DNA of 64,000 nt, from assembly GCA_023101725.1 (NCBI GenBank), contig JALJCO010012873.1, forward strand, positions 372,001 through 436,000. Direction: 5' to 3'. Shown here in pieces: positions 11,060-24,149 of this stretch. Source of the DNA: Atherinomorus stipes. Its lineage: Eukaryota > Chordata > Actinopteri > Atheriniformes > Atherinidae. Made by a program: the position numbers and the translations under genes. The notes beneath the pieces are model-generated. The model was not told where the DNA came from. It ran no database searches and saw nothing but the letters and a program-made list of their open reading frames with translations. Numbering within the stretch: the first letter of the stretch is position 1; the number at the start of each line of letters is the position of its first letter.

Positions 11060-14000
11060 TAGTTGGTCCACAAGCCTTTTATCCATAAAAATTAATTTTA
11101 AGCAAAAATCGTAAGATTTTTAAGTGGTTGATTATTGTTATATGTGCTATTCATCAGTGTCATAGTTTCTTAAAACTGTTGCTGTCCATAAAATGAATAA
11201 ATTGTAACTTATAAATCTGCCAATTGTGAAGTAATGACAAGCAAACTGTGTCTTTTAAGGTAAGACTGTCAGGTGTACGAGTTTAGTATGAAAACCAAAA
11301 TACACACAGCAGAAAAGAAAATTAAACAAGAAGGTGGAAGAGAATGAAAAAGCCCTGAAAAGTCAAACAACCGAGGATTCAAAGCCTATAATGTCCTCCA
11401 GCTCTAAGAAATTCTATAAGGTTTGATTTTTTTTCTTTTAACTGAATGCAGAAGTCTAAAAGACGCTTTGTTGTCTGATACATAAAGACAGTGAGCAAAC
11501 CGTCTGCGGCAGATCATAAACCACACTTGTGTGTTGAACTGATAAAACATGCAGGAATGTTACATGGGCATTCCTAAAATCTGAGGGCACGTACGAGAAA
11601 TACTGCAAAAATAGGCTTGGAACCACAACATGCAACAATTAAGGTTGGAGGAAAATAAACCTTACCCTAAAAGAAAGAGCAACAAGTTAATTCACTAATT
11701 TGTTGTCAAAAAGAGGAGACTTTATTATATTTTTGAATTAAAAAAAAGTAAAATAAAAATTCACTGTCGATAGTGACAGAGAGGAAAATCTGAAGCTTAC
11801 AATTAACTTCTCAAAAAGGTGAGAAGATTGAGAATATACAGTCATTGTCATTCTGTGCACTGCGTTATTTTAGATTACCTGAATAAATCAACAAAATAGT
11901 TCCACCATCAGGAACATTATAATGACCCCAGAAGTAAGTGAAACTCTTTGTTAATTTGATTTATTGTTTCTACCGGGATGAAATTCTCTTACAGTCTTAA
12001 TGCATCTTCTGAAACAACAACAAAAGAAGTGATTATGAGCTTTGACCAGTGTTTCCTCTGATTTTTCATCTGTCTGAGCGTATACAAACTGCCTGAGAAT
12101 TCCTTGGACCACTGTGAGCAACATCAGACATGAAAACTGTGGCCACGCCAGTGACACTCGTTAAAAACCTGAGATCATAGGTTACATAGCTGATGAAAAG
12201 AATCAAATTACAGCAGTAATTTCTGTTAGATTACTTTTAATTTAAAGGAATCGTGACTGTTTTTCACGTATCTAGTCTACCTTAAATAGTCTAAACTGAT
12301 TTCTGAAACTTACCAGGGAAAAAAAAAGAAAGAATTAAACAGAGAGCTTGTTCTGACTCTTTGTTATGCTGCAACGTTCTCTTGAGTACATACGAGATTT
12401 TGATGGGCAAAAGGTTAGAAACCTGTTTAGTTTAATCAAAAATGTATTTATTGCGGTACACCTAGCCAGTGTAAAGTGAGGCATTACATACTTACCAGCC
12501 AACACTTGCGGTTGAAATTCTGTTACGCAAAATACTACAGGTATTACAATACTGCTGCATCACAACCAAGTGGCAACCTCTGGTGGCCAATTGTGAAGCC
12601 AACCGGAAGTCCAAAATATTTGTATTTCTTTCTTCATCCACTAGGGGCTGGCTGAAAAACAGAGCAAATCCCTCACAATTGTAAGCATCAGTTCACTCCC
12701 TGATGACAGTTATGATCTGGTCATGTGTTTGAGGCTGCGGTTATACCGGCTCAGTAGAGTTAGCTCACGTTAGCGGGCAATGCTAGCCCGTCACTTCCTG
12801 TAAGTGCAGTGCTCTGTTTGGGTCAGCATTTAGCAACAATAGTGTGCACTACAGACGAAGTATAGTGCACACTATGCACTGAATTCCAGTGCACTCGTGC
12901 AAGTGTGCGGTTTGAAACAGGCTCCATGTGTGCACTACACACTCAAAAACAGTGTTTGAAGTGCTCAAGTGTGCAGTTTGGGACAGACCCAGGGTCTTGC
13001 AGACAGAGGGAGAACAGACTTTGTAAAACATCTAAAAACCCTGAAAATCTGAGGTTGAGGAATCTGCTGATGTATTTACGCTTGCTCCTGTGGGAGTTGC
13101 CAGTCAGATTTTACTCCTGGTGCTGAACTCTGCATTGTGTCCACATCTGTTCATAGAGCTCTCACATAAGAAAATCAGTGTGAGAATGTTAAAGATGAGT
13201 CCATCCATGTCACTTCCCTAAAATACGTTTCCTCTTCACTGTATAAATGCCAGCTAATGCAAAGCTCCACATTTGGCTCTTGTGACCTTTATTAGGGCTG
13301 ATAACGGCAGCCATGGATACCAGGGGAGCTCCACGTTGCAACAACAAAGGCAAGTAGTGAGTCTAGATTACAGATCTGTGTGATGGCAGGTAAGTGAAAA
13401 TGACAAGCACGCATTATCCCTCACTGATGTGATAATTACCTGCATCCGACTGGCTGAGAAAGGTTATCTTCCAAGCAGACGAGCGGTAAACGCTGGAAGA
13501 AAATGCACCAATGCAACCCAGCAGCTTGTTCATAGATGATCTGCCATTCCCCATCTGCTAGAGATCAAAAAATGGCCCAAACATGACAGAAACACGTCTG
13601 ATAGATTGCTAATTTATAACATGTTGGGCAACTTTTCAGTTCCATGTTTTTCTTGGAAAAGAAAGAAGGTGATAAATGCATCTGCAGGCAAACAGGAGTC
13701 ACTGATCTAAACTTTTAGTCTTTTTTGTTTCAAAAATGACTATCAGACATGTTGGCAGCTGGACTAAAATATGAACACGTTTGTCTAAATCAAAACAAAC
13801 AAAGCAAAGAAATTTAAATAAAAAGACTAGAAATCAAGTAATGTTTGCGTCTGGAAGGTTGCAAAAAAATAGAAGTTTCCCCTTTTAAATATTTCAGATG
13901 ATCCCTCTTTTGTTAAAGTGATGCAGGCCAAAATTATATCAGATGACAGCATAATCCCACATCGTTATCAACATCAAAACGTGTCTGACGCTGCTTGGCC

Positions 14001-14870
14001 CCGAGCTGATGGCAGCACAGTTTCTGTAACGGGATGATATGGATTACACTTTGCAAACCGACCTTGGCCCCTTCTCATTTTATATGCCTGCCAGTCGAAC
14101 GCAGTGATGACCGCATGCGTCGCATCGCTGCCAAGTAAAACCCAAATATCCCTCGGATGATTAAGGTCACTCATACACTGCTCTGCAGAAGCCGACCTCA
14201 TATAAGCCTCAGAGAGCAGGGGGGAAGAGAGGGGGTTGGGTTTGACTGTTTGGACTCCACTTAGCCCTGATGTCTTTATCATGAGGCCTCTCCGATGCCG
14301 CCAGGTTCTCTCTGCCCTGTTCTGGCTGATGGGGACGGAAAACCACTGCCCAGTATCCAAACTTCTCTGCCTCTGAGGCAGGGTGACCTGTTGTTGACTT
14401 TGATTTGTGTGTCATTAAGAGGTTTAAGCTTCTTCATGAGTTTATCCCTGGATCACAGGGATCTGCGAGGCTCACCGGTCATTTGCTGTCAGTATCCCAA
14501 GAGCTCAGATTGTTAGGGGCCGCTTTACTCTGAATATGATGGAAATGTGTTGGACTAATTTGGCTTTAGAAGGATTGGCTGAATATTAGTCCACTCATCC
14601 AATGGATTATCTCATAGCTGCGGCGAACACGCTGTACATGGTAAGATCTGTCAGACGTCCATACATATCTCATTTTCCTATAATATTCGGCTGTTCTCAT
14701 CGAAAGTGCTGTTAATAGTGAGAGCTTTGGGATGAGCTTAAATGCATCGATGCTACGTGTTTTTATTTAATCTGAGTTCAGGTGTCGAGCAAGTCCGCGC
14801 TGGTGCGTTGTGTTAAAATCATGGATTTGCATGTACAGAGCTAAACTGTGGATGCCCTGCAAGTAAACCA
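11060..14870. other. Mostly single-copy non-coding DNA upstream of bcl6
   Basis: No gene is recognised. At 12838-12990 there is a short repeat rich in GTGCACTA and AGTGTGCRGTTTG blocks, typical of a small foldback element. At 12570-12660 there is a dispersed-repeat-like block (CTCTGGTGGCCAATTGTG). The stretch 13960-14840 is free of visible repeats and moderately GC-rich. It may be regulatory, but nothing in it proves this. Confidence 0.45.
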
Positions 14871-14878
14871 CGACTTAA

Positions 14879-15490
14879 AGGGGAAGTTAGTTTTTTTTTT
14901 TTTTAACCTGGACCTGTTTTCTAGCATGAAATACATTCATTTACTCACCCAGACAGTTTTGGTGCAACTTGAATTCCTTCAGGAGATATTTAGATCCACT
15001 CAAGATCAGCGTTTGTCCAATATAATGGAAGTGATGCAGGCAACCACGCGCAGCCTCTAAATCAGGCGTTATCTGCCACAAACTCCTTCAGTTCACCAAT
15101 GTTTTGTTACGAAACATTCGTCCTTATTCACAGACATTTTTACTGCTTTGATGACGTCACTGTTATGCGACACCATAGCAAGTAAATGTCTGTACATCAA
15201 GACGAATCGCCACAAATTAGCAACTCAAAGCCGTTTTGAGCTCACGGGGGTCTGACTAATTTGTAACAAAACATTGGTGAAATGAAGGAGTTTGTAGCAG
15301 ATAATTCCTTTTTTGGAGGCTGTGCGTGGTTGCCCCATCACTTCCATTATATTGGACATACGCTGATCTGGAGTGGATCTAAATATCTCCTGAAGGAAAT
15401 CAAGTTACACCAAAACTGTCTGAGTGAGTAAATAAACGTCTTTCATGCTAGAAAATAGGTCCAGGTTAAAAAAAAAAACTAACTTCCCCT
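14879..15490. mobile_element. TTAA-flanked long foldback element (AGGGGAAGTTAG ends)
   Basis: It starts AGGGGAAGTTAG after TTAA (14875-14878) and ends CTAACTTCCCCT before TTAC. The two arms of roughly 230 bp are inverted copies through ACTCACYCAGACAGTTTTGG, CTTCAGGAGATATTTAGATC and the GGAAGTGATG block. The whole could form a giant hairpin with a short unpaired centre. It has no coding region and shares terminal sequence with 32609-33449. Confidence 0.8.
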
Positions 15491-15996
15491 TTACCTCTGC
15501 AGTGAAACAAAACAAACAAAAAAAAAAAGAGGAAAAGTCATTGTTGATATTAGCCTCCGCGCTTAAATATTCCTTTTCTGTTGTCAGGATTTTCCTCCCT
15601 AATTTTCCTCCAGCAGCAACATTACTGACCTTCCTATTGGCTGTGGCATGTTGAAGTGACAGCTGGTGTGATGTAATAACACCCCCTCCACTACACAAGT
15701 TATAAAGAGCAATATCTAGTTCCATGGATTGAGATAAGCTTAGGTAGATTAATGCTCTGGGACACTGAAATGTTTGTTGTATAAAAGCTCTGTTTATAAA
15801 ACAATGTGTCATTGCCGTATATGAAAAACTCTGATCTGGCAGATGGCCTGAGCTCTAAGAGTTCCTCCATGTTAAAGGCACTGCTATTCTATGCTTTGTG
15901 CCCCTGTGGCTTAATGGGATTTTAGAGTCTACATTCAAATGAATTCTATATAGAAAAACTGGGATTATTTTACAGGCTGTTTAATCTCTCTCTTCC

Positions 15997-16021
15997 TCCC
16001 TCTCTCTCTCTCTCTCTCTCT
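15997..16021. repeat. CT dinucleotide repeat
   Basis: A (CT)n tract lies just upstream of the candidate first exon at 16.1-16.6 kb. It is a simple repeat. Such tracts occur in promoters but no function is shown. Confidence 0.85.
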
Positions 16022-16059
16022 TTTTTAAAACTCAGCCTGTCCCACGGTTTTAGCATTCG

Positions 16060-16579
16060 TGGAAAAGTGGAGCGACTGTGAGTGCTACAATCAATGAACG
16101 CTAGAGTGCAGGCGGCCTATCAGCTCAGCGAGCCAGAGATGCCCTGTGGACCGTTTCTCTAACATGAAGCGTGCTCAGTCAATTTGACTCACTTCAGCCC
16201 GGCTGCCGTGCCCGCCTTTCCACAAGCGTTCCCATCCTGCTCGACAAGGACAGACACGAGGCTTCAGCAGAGCTTCTCCACCACCGCCAGACACAGATCC
16301 GGCGCCGCTCTTCCACTGAAGAACAGCTTCATCCCCTCCAAGCTTTAGCTGCCACTCAGGGGAGAGGCAGCGGGCACCAGTCAGCCTCCGCATCCCCCGT
16401 CAACTTGCAAAGCCAGACAAACAGAAAAAAAAAAAAAAAAAACTAGTGGAAAACAGTCTCTGGAAGCCCAGGGGAGCGGTCCCATCACTTCCTGAAGTGG
16501 ACTCTGAGCTGAAGATTCAGCGCTGCCACCTGGGTCCCGACAGATCCCATCATGCCTCACTCCTTCCAGCTGAAAAAAG
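16060..16579 (+). other. Candidate upstream first exon (possible alternative bcl6 5' exon)
   Basis: This is a GC-richer, repeat-free block ending in AAAAAAG before a good GTGAGA splice donor (16580). Near its end an ATG at 16552, with A at -3, begins MPHSFQLKK and then the donor interrupts in phase 1. The next candidate exon (22496-22588) and the bcl6 ATG exon (26210) continue this phase without a stop. I infer either an upstream bcl6 promoter with 5' exons or the start of an unknown transcript. The exact transcription start is unknown and upstream ATGs exist (about 16094, 16138, 16163). Confidence 0.4.
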
Positions 16580-19500
16580 GTGAGACCTCTTTCTTCTGTT
16601 TGTCCACATTAGTTTAAAATGAAAGTGGCTAAATGGATGCAGAGTGCAGCGGAAACAGGAGCAACTCTAACTTCAGCCTTCAGTAAGCTGGAGTGTAATT
16701 TGGATTCCTGTAAACTGCCACTCAATGTCTCACAACGCTTTAAAAGATTATAAAATGCGCACAAATGTCAAACTTTACATTTCAGTCAGCTTTTTTCTAA
16801 TAATGCCGTTTATTTTATGCTATTACAAACAGCTTCATTTTCGCATCCTTTGACATTTTGAAGATGCGTTCTCCTGCGTTCAGTTTCATTTTTGAAACAG
16901 GACAAATAAACCTAAATATCTGAGTGTCCCTTTTTCTAACAGTTGTTAGTACATTGTAGGAACTTGACACCTCAGCAGGATGGATGACAGCCAAACACTT
17001 ACTTCATGCAAAGGCCACAAACGCTGACTGGCTAACTGATCCCTTTGATAAATCTACAGATTTCCATACAACTTTTATGTTGGTCATTTAATCTCTGAGA
17101 TTTAATCAATGTGCTGCTGAATTGCTCTTAACATCCATGCAAACGAACACAAAGGACAGACAACCTGATAAAAACAACTGACATCTGATAAGCAAATGAG
17201 AGAACTGGATCCACTAAATAATGTCCTCACAGGTTTTATCTGTTGTATGTAAAAAATATGTAAAAAAGGACTTTTAACACGAGCCAGGATGCGATATGAG
17301 CAATTTGAGAGAAATTTTTGATTCAGTTTTGATTTTCACGCCAGCTTTATACAACAAGAATCTCCTCGTACGCGCTCGATGGATGCAGAAAACAAAGGTG
17401 AGTGGCTTAAATAAAGTCTTCTTCCCATCTGAGAGCTCTTTAAAAGCCAAACTTTATCATTTTCTGCATTTGAGTTTACAGTCAACAGGTTGTTAATGCC
17501 ATCCACGCTCTGGTTGGAAAATTTGGTCGGCTGATTTTTTTTTTTTTTCTCTCTTCATCTCACACGTGCTACTTTTGCTAAGACATTGCTTGTGGTCTGC
17601 TGCCTGCAGAAAACAGCATTTTTCAAAGTGGCTCTCTTGCATGATGAAGTGCAGATAACAGTGATGTGAAGGTGCACAGGAGCTGGCACAATCTGAACTT
17701 CCACCTGCCATTTCCTGGGCTGCAGAGGCGCCGTTTAATGAATGCACAGGGATGCAGTGAGGGTTAGTGAGCAGGACTTCAATCAAAAACACATTTCACA
17801 GCAAAAAATGAGGCCTAATTACGGCTGATTGTTTTTGGAGTTGATTTGTTTCTTGCATAAATACGCCGTGGGAGGTTTTCCTGTATGCAGATCTGTGTAT
17901 TTTTTATAACTTTATGAATTTCAAGGATTAGACATTGATGAGACAGATGCAATTTCATGAGAAAATTGAACAAAAATAGATGCTTCGTTGGGAAATACTT
18001 GGAAAAAATAAGGAAAAAAGTTTTGGTAATATGTATTGTGCATTGAATATATTATTAATAAGTTTCTTTGATATTTTATTTAAACACAATGCTGTAATTC
18101 TCCACCCAATCCATGTCAACACACAGAGGTTGAGGATTTTTTTTTTTCTTTTACTTCTGGGCCTCGGTCGGATTGCTTTCATCCTCACCAATCCCATGTT
18201 TCCATGTTGGATTTAAATCCATTTACTGCTTTGGCTGGAGGAAACCACCGAAGAGCTGACATGAAAATACACCTATATGCCACTGGAGGTTGGAAATGTT
18301 TGATGCAGGGTAATCTTTAGTGGGAATATGAGGGGCTGCATCCAGATTTCTCTCCTGGAAAGCTCGTCTGCAGCTCCTGTTTCTGCATGTTTGCAGAGAG
18401 GAGATGGATCTGACCTCTCGTGTCTGAGGTAATTAAAAATGTAGACGTGTTCAGTAGGAACGTTAACTGTGCTCTACCCAGGATTACATTCATATTTTAG
18501 GAATTTTTCCAGCACGGAAGCATCACAGAGTGCTGAAGCGGTGGATGTGCTGATTTCTCTGTTGCTGCTTTGTGTGGGGCTCTTGTTGAACCGTGGCCTG
18601 GAGCAAGGTGTGTGCAGTTCCTGTTTAACCAGCCCTGTAGACCAGTATCAGCAGTCGGCGTTAGATTCAGGCAACTACTTTGACCCGGCAGTAGAGGCGG
18701 TGGACCAATGGGAGAATTTGATATGGTTGAGATCAAAATTGGGCCAAAGGGGGAAAAAAAAACTAGCAAGGGAAGAGCTGCAAGTTATAAGGAATTACGT
18801 GAGAGCGCAGCAACAAAACGCTGCAGAGACTGCATCTGTGTGCAAACCCCGATGATGATGATGATGATCTGCTGCAGCCCCAGCATTCCCCTCTGCTTTA
18901 CTTGGCATCGTGCAGCATTGATGGTGCAGCAGGACCGAGCGTTAGCTGCATACATGACAACAAATCCAAACTGGTTTGGCAGCTTTTCAGTCTTGACTGT
19001 TTAGATCACCACAAGCTCACTGATGGTGGAAGTTTCCACGGCTTCTGTGGAAATTCACTCCAAATGTTCCCTCTGTTGACTAAACAGCTGCAAATGGTGA
19101 AGTGGAGATCAGTGCACTCAAATTTATTTTTTAAAAATAATTTCCATTGTATATAATAATCAAAATCCACATTATTATTATTATTATCATTATTATTAAT
19201 AGTATTATTATAATTCTTTTTATTAATATTACATAAGAATATTTTTTTTAATTTAATTTAATTTTTTAGGTATTTTTAATGCACTTTTTTACGATGAATA
19301 ACAGTGAAACCCTGTGAAAAGTTTATTTTTAACGATTGCTTTTCTAACTCCACTGTTTAGGTCAGCTTGCGTTCGTACTATGATTCATGCTTTACTTTTT
19401 ATCTTTCTGTTTCAATCACATAACCACTACTCTAATTATTTCTATTGGAGACAAAGACCCTGGTGGGAATTTCCCCAGTGCAGCGTGGGTGCATCTGTAA

Positions 19501-21389
19501 ATATGCGAGTGCCTAATGTCAAAGACAAAAAGAAACAAAAATGCTGTGATACAAGAAACGTTTCCACCACACATCCAGCCAATCTAGACCCGCAGCTTGA
19601 CACTAACTAGAAGATGTTTTGACAGTAGAGCAGAAAAGGGGGGTTGAGTCAGACAGATGGTTCTTATTGGATCATTATCGAGGGTGGTGCAAAGAAATAA
19701 GACCCACTTGTTTACCATTTGTATCCCCGCACTTAAGCTTGCTGTCAGAGAGAGGATACCTCTGCTAAAATACCAAAGTCAACCCACGTGGAGGCACATA
19801 AACAAAGCTTTGAAAGTAATCTGTGCAGAAGTTCTCCCAAACATAACTGCTTCTCCTCGTGCACGTTTGGAGCAGCGGCATTTCTGCAGAACTGAAGGAA
19901 AAGAGGAAGACGGAGTAAACAGTAAATATTGTGGAGATCTGTGAGGATGGCACAGATCTGCTGCACGCTTTCCCTCCATCTCCCTCTGTGGACGTTACTG
20001 ACCCATCATCCAGCAGATGGCACACTGGCGAGAGGCTCTTTGTGGTATGCGTGGAAAATTCCATCAACTTGGACTCTGCAGGCTGCATTCCTGGGCTCCT
20101 CTCAGCTGGCCTTGAGAAAGTCCTGAATCTACATGCTTTGATTTGACTAAATTGGAATTCCAGCCCACTTACACGCCTCTGCTCTGACTCCAACCTTAGC
20201 ATGTAGCTTGCACAAGCAAACTGGTCAAGTCAAGGTTATCCTCAGAGGCACCAGCAGAAAACTTCGAGAGTCCAGCTGTGTTTTTGTTTGTTTCTGAAGG
20301 AGCCGATAAAAGCAGAATAAAACCGCCTTCAAAAAAAAGCTTCCGCACCTCAGGAGACTACTTTGGTATTGAGCACCAAAAGCTGCAAAAATACATGTAC
20401 AACTCATGAATACAAGTTTGAGAAGAAGACCCTGAAACCTCTTTTAATAAAGTGCAATGCCAAAATGATCATTTGTAATCATGAAGCCCCTTTCAGATAA
20501 AGCGAGAACCTCAGAGAGCTCTTCACCTCTATCATTCAGAGCTGCTGCTAATCTTCCCGCGTGTGTTTAACCTTGTCAAGTGGGATAAAAGACAACTTTC
20601 AACCCAGAGTGCAGACACACACAGCAGACAGGGTTTCATGTCAGAATATGACGACTCTGTTAATTAAAAAAGCAGGAGGCAGGCTTCCTCCTGCACAGAG
20701 AAGCTTTTGAAGTGAATTTTTCCACTGATTCCAATTATTACAGCTCGTGTTCTTTAACAGTCGTTATAAATGATGCACGTCTTACTGTATGTTTTCAGAG
20801 ATCTCTTCAAACAGATGATCAAGGAAAAAAAAAATAGGTTTAAATACATAAAGGAAGACCTGGGGAAGAAATCTTTATATTGACAATGCAATCGCTCAAA
20901 AATTCCCACCTGCAGTCGTTATGGGGCTTAACAAAGAGAAACTGATGTGTAGACAAAAGGGAGAAAAAAAGCTTCCGGGATGCATGGAGTTAAAAAAGTG
21001 AAACTTAACAATATGAAAAGAAATTCTTTTAGAGAAAGGAACTAAAAAGACCTCTGTAGCTAACAGCATTATCTGTTTGGTGTTACAGCGCGGTTGCATC
21101 ATGCCTCTCAGAACAAAACTCCGCACTCACATCTTTGCTGACAATGAACACTGAAGTTGGCAGAAATTTGCTGTGAAACAAGACAAAAGTGTGCAGTTTG
21201 TGAAGAAAAAAGGGGGGGGGGAAAGAAAGTGAGGCAACCTCCGGGCCTCGGGCTTTTGTCAGTGGGCATTTCTATTCAGTGACCTATCATGCACCAAGTA
21301 GAAGCAAAAAGGTGTTTCACACTGTGTCACGAGTGGGTTTTTTCTGACCCGCCCCTGCTGGGATTGTTTCTGACAAAGACACCGAGACC
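16580..21389. other. Non-coding DNA, no gene recognised
   Basis: The stretch contains short random reading frames, an (ATG)n tract near 18853, an (ATT)n tract near 19170-19210 and no recognisable domain. If the upstream exon is real, this stretch is intron. No transposon ends are visible. Confidence 0.45.
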
Positions 21390-21860
21390 CTAAACGTCAT
21401 GACCGCTTGTTTAATTATCCCTCCTGAATGGAGATCAGGGGATTAGCCGATACACAGCTCATAGTGTGTTAATGCACCCCCTGATCAGCTCAGACTGGGG
21501 CATATTGATCAGCTTCTCGCCGCTCTTCCTCTGCCCTCTGTAAGTGGGTCATTTATTTTTTGCAAGAAATTGGTTGAGGAAAAGTTTGCCAAGGATTTGC
21601 AGTAATTATCTCATCCCTCTATAGCTGGGCACAGCATGAGGCCTTGGTAAATTACACATCTCTCTCCTAACTCCTGGATGGTTTATGGCCGTGCATTATG
21701 CATAACTGCGCTGGAGCGCCTTCAACATCCCCCAAGTGGATTGAAATAAAGTTGACGCTGCTCTTTGTTTGGAGCTCAACACAGTCTTTATTTGGCAGTG
21801 CTGAATCGGAGATTGCTGTAAAAGCGTTCGTCTTAATTATTTTGGAGACTTTCCCCCCCC
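21390..21860. promoter_or_regulatory. Candidate conserved non-coding element
   Basis: The stretch is free of visible repeats and rich in homeodomain-type and octamer-like words (TTTAATTATCC, AGTAATTATC, TATGCATAAC, CTTAATTATT), with no coding potential in any long frame. It lies about 2.5 kb upstream of the bcl6 promoter. The composition resembles vertebrate conserved enhancers, but conservation itself cannot be seen in a single sequence. Confidence 0.3.
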
Positions 21861-22495
21861 CCCCCTCTCCCTCCCCCTCCCCCCCCTTTTTTATTCTCCC
21901 AAATGGTTTGTGAACACCTGAAGTGTTTTTAGTGGGATGCCGGATCCAGATGGGCGGATGCTCGGGCAATCCACAGGGAAATGTCACATGCGTTAAGGCA
22001 GCGGGTTTAATAAAAAAAAAGAAGGAAAAAAATAAAACAGCACAGCCTGTTGTTCACAGAATGACGAAGATATCAGGCAGTTCAGATGGTGGCAATGTGA
22101 CTTGCAAAATTACAGAATCATCTTAATGGTTCTTACAATCTATTACAATGAAATAAAATGTTTTAAAGACTTCCTAAACGGGTCAAAGAAAAGTATATGA
22201 GGTCTTCTTCTGGGATGCATCACATCAGATGTATAAACAGTAAAATCCTTAACACTGCCAGTATGTCTCAGTCATTTTATGCACTTGCAGATCAGCTTCA
22301 TGCTTAAATATTTTACAAACTGCACCATAGTCTCTCATCTTAAACAAAACGCAATCATTTCACCTATTTCTGCTCATTCTTTTGGTTCTATTTGAAGCGA
22401 GAGTTTAAAAACTCAATGGGCACTTTCACAGTTGAATCAACACCTACGTATTTTACATTTAATTTGATTTATTTGTTTATTTCTGTGTTCTCCAG

Positions 22496-22588
22496 CCCAG
22501 CAAATGCTGCTCCTGTGCCAAGGAGTGAACGGGGTGAGAAAAGACGGGGAATCTGTAGTTTGGAATCACCACAAACAAGGTTTCCAAG
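22496..22588 (+). other. Candidate internal exon upstream of bcl6
   Basis: A pyrimidine-rich acceptor (TTCTGTGTTCTCCAG) and a near-perfect donor (CCAAG before GTGAGT) bound exactly 93 bp, a multiple of three. In the phase set by the 16552 ATG it has no stop and includes QQMLLLCQGVNG. It also stays open in another frame, so coding status is not proven. It could be a 5' UTR exon of bcl6 or part of a non-coding transcript. Confidence 0.4.
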
Positions 22589-23691
22589 GTGAGTCACTGA
22601 CAGTAAATGTAAGCCCACATCTCATGAAATGAATACAACTTCTCAGATGTTGCCATTTCTGATAGAAAAATGTGCAAACCCACAGCAGCTCTCCCCCATG
22701 CACAACCAAAACTACAAAATTCAGCATGCCTTGAATGTCTTTTTCATGGTGATGTCTTCAGATGAGGAAAGGACCAACACAAAACTACAAGGCTGAGATG
22801 TAAAAAGAAAAAAAAATAGTTTATTCTTGCTCTGCTCTGAGAAATGATGCAATGTGGAGTAGGCTACTCACGCTTTAAACTCACCAGCTAAAAATCTGCA
22901 GAAGTGCATTCAATTTCTTTTCCTGGAAACATGAAATGGGAAACATATTTTTTTTTCTAAATTAATTACGGTAATGCGATGAAAAAAAGGGTAATTTCAG
23001 GGAAACCATAACAAGCCAGAGTCATAACAAGAACTGAACTGTGGGACACTGCCGTTTAACACCCCAAACCCCCACAGCTCTGACCTCGGCATGAAATCTT
23101 TACAAGGTTTCACAGCATTTTAAACATTAACTGACTGCTTTCTGTAAGCCCACGTCATGTATTCGTTAGTAATGCGCGCGCTTTAAGTGCAACAAGTATT
23201 TTAAAGCAATGTTTAAGATGATTCTCTTAAATCACTTCTCCAAATAGCCACGACCTTTGTTTGCTTTTTTAAAAAGCACAAAACAACTAAAAGCATCCCT
23301 TTCTGCAAAGCACTAACAGCTGGAAAGCCACGCGCAGATGAAAACTTAACCAATCTTGACCCCACGCGCAGAGAAAAAGCAATCCCATCACAAAACGCTC
23401 CGCTGACTGACTGCCTACAGACGTGAGAATGATAAGTCGATTAAAGCTTTCCTTTTTCAACAAACCCCCCCGACGTGATGCGCTGCGCTTCTCCCGTCTA
23501 TGAAGTTCGCATACCTGCAGGAAACAAAGTGATAAGAGGAAAAAAGAAGCCTGTCACATGGACCGTCCGCACGGACCTAATTTAGAGGTCTGTCTTTGTG
23601 CTGTTCATGTAGGGTCTGTGTGTTAAATGCGACGGAAGGCAGCGACACGATGGATTGCTTAAGTCATGGAATATAAATTAGTTCTGAGAAT

Positions 23692-24058
23692 TTCGGGGGC
23701 TGGGTTAAGAGAAGCAGTGACGTCGCCAGCTCGACGTCCTGTGACTGCGGGCTCAACCAAACGTAGGGGGATTTAGACTCAAACACAGCAACTGACCGCC
23801 TCATTTTTTACAATTAAATATATTTTTCCAGTCATTTAAACGTAAATTTTAAAAGATTGGTATTGTAAAAACTTCTAGGCGTAATATGTGTTAAAAAAGC
23901 GGGTTCTTATACCACTTATTGTCCTTGCTGGGGAAAACGGCGTCTCTCCCCTGCGCTGGGAGAATGGTACGGTCTCGGGCTCAAATTCCGAGAATTGTGC
24001 TCGTCTGATTCTTAGAACTGGGGTTCTTAGAAGTGGTGATGCAAGAAGTTTCTAGGAA
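23692..24058 (+). promoter_or_regulatory. Cluster of five TTCNNNGAA (STAT/BCL6-type) sites upstream of bcl6
   Basis: Palindromic sites are TTCTGAGAA (23692-23700), TTCCGAGAA (23986-23994), TTCTTAGAA (24009-24017 and 24024-24032) and TTCTAGGAA (24050-24058). Four of them fall within 73 bp, just upstream of the GC-rich bcl6 promoter. STAT5/STAT6 and BCL6 zinc fingers recognise overlapping TTCNNNGAA motifs, and mammalian BCL6 is known to repress its own promoter. The cluster therefore fits an autoregulatory and cytokine-response module. Binding itself is inference. Confidence 0.6.
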
Positions 24059-24149
24059 AGCGCTACCAGGTGATTTTTTAAATTCCATTTTTCCTATAAT
24101 TTGGCGCGAAGTTGTTATATACTATGTACTGTTGGCTGCTTTAGACATT

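Noticed and set aside
10301..11086. Long open frames of 119-261 codons on both strands (repeated PVYQETDQYTRRR or WYTGPSPGILV)
   Set aside because: They are products of a 20-bp tandem repeat that lacks stop codons, open in several frames on both strands with no start context or domain.
13974..14360. 128-codon open frame on the - strand
   Set aside because: No recognisable domain, no splice-supported partners and ordinary composition. More likely chance openness in a single-copy region.
18469..18855. 128-codon open frame on + with a hydrophobic stretch
   Set aside because: It lacks family resemblance, runs into an (ATG)n simple repeat and has no nearby splice signals that extend it.
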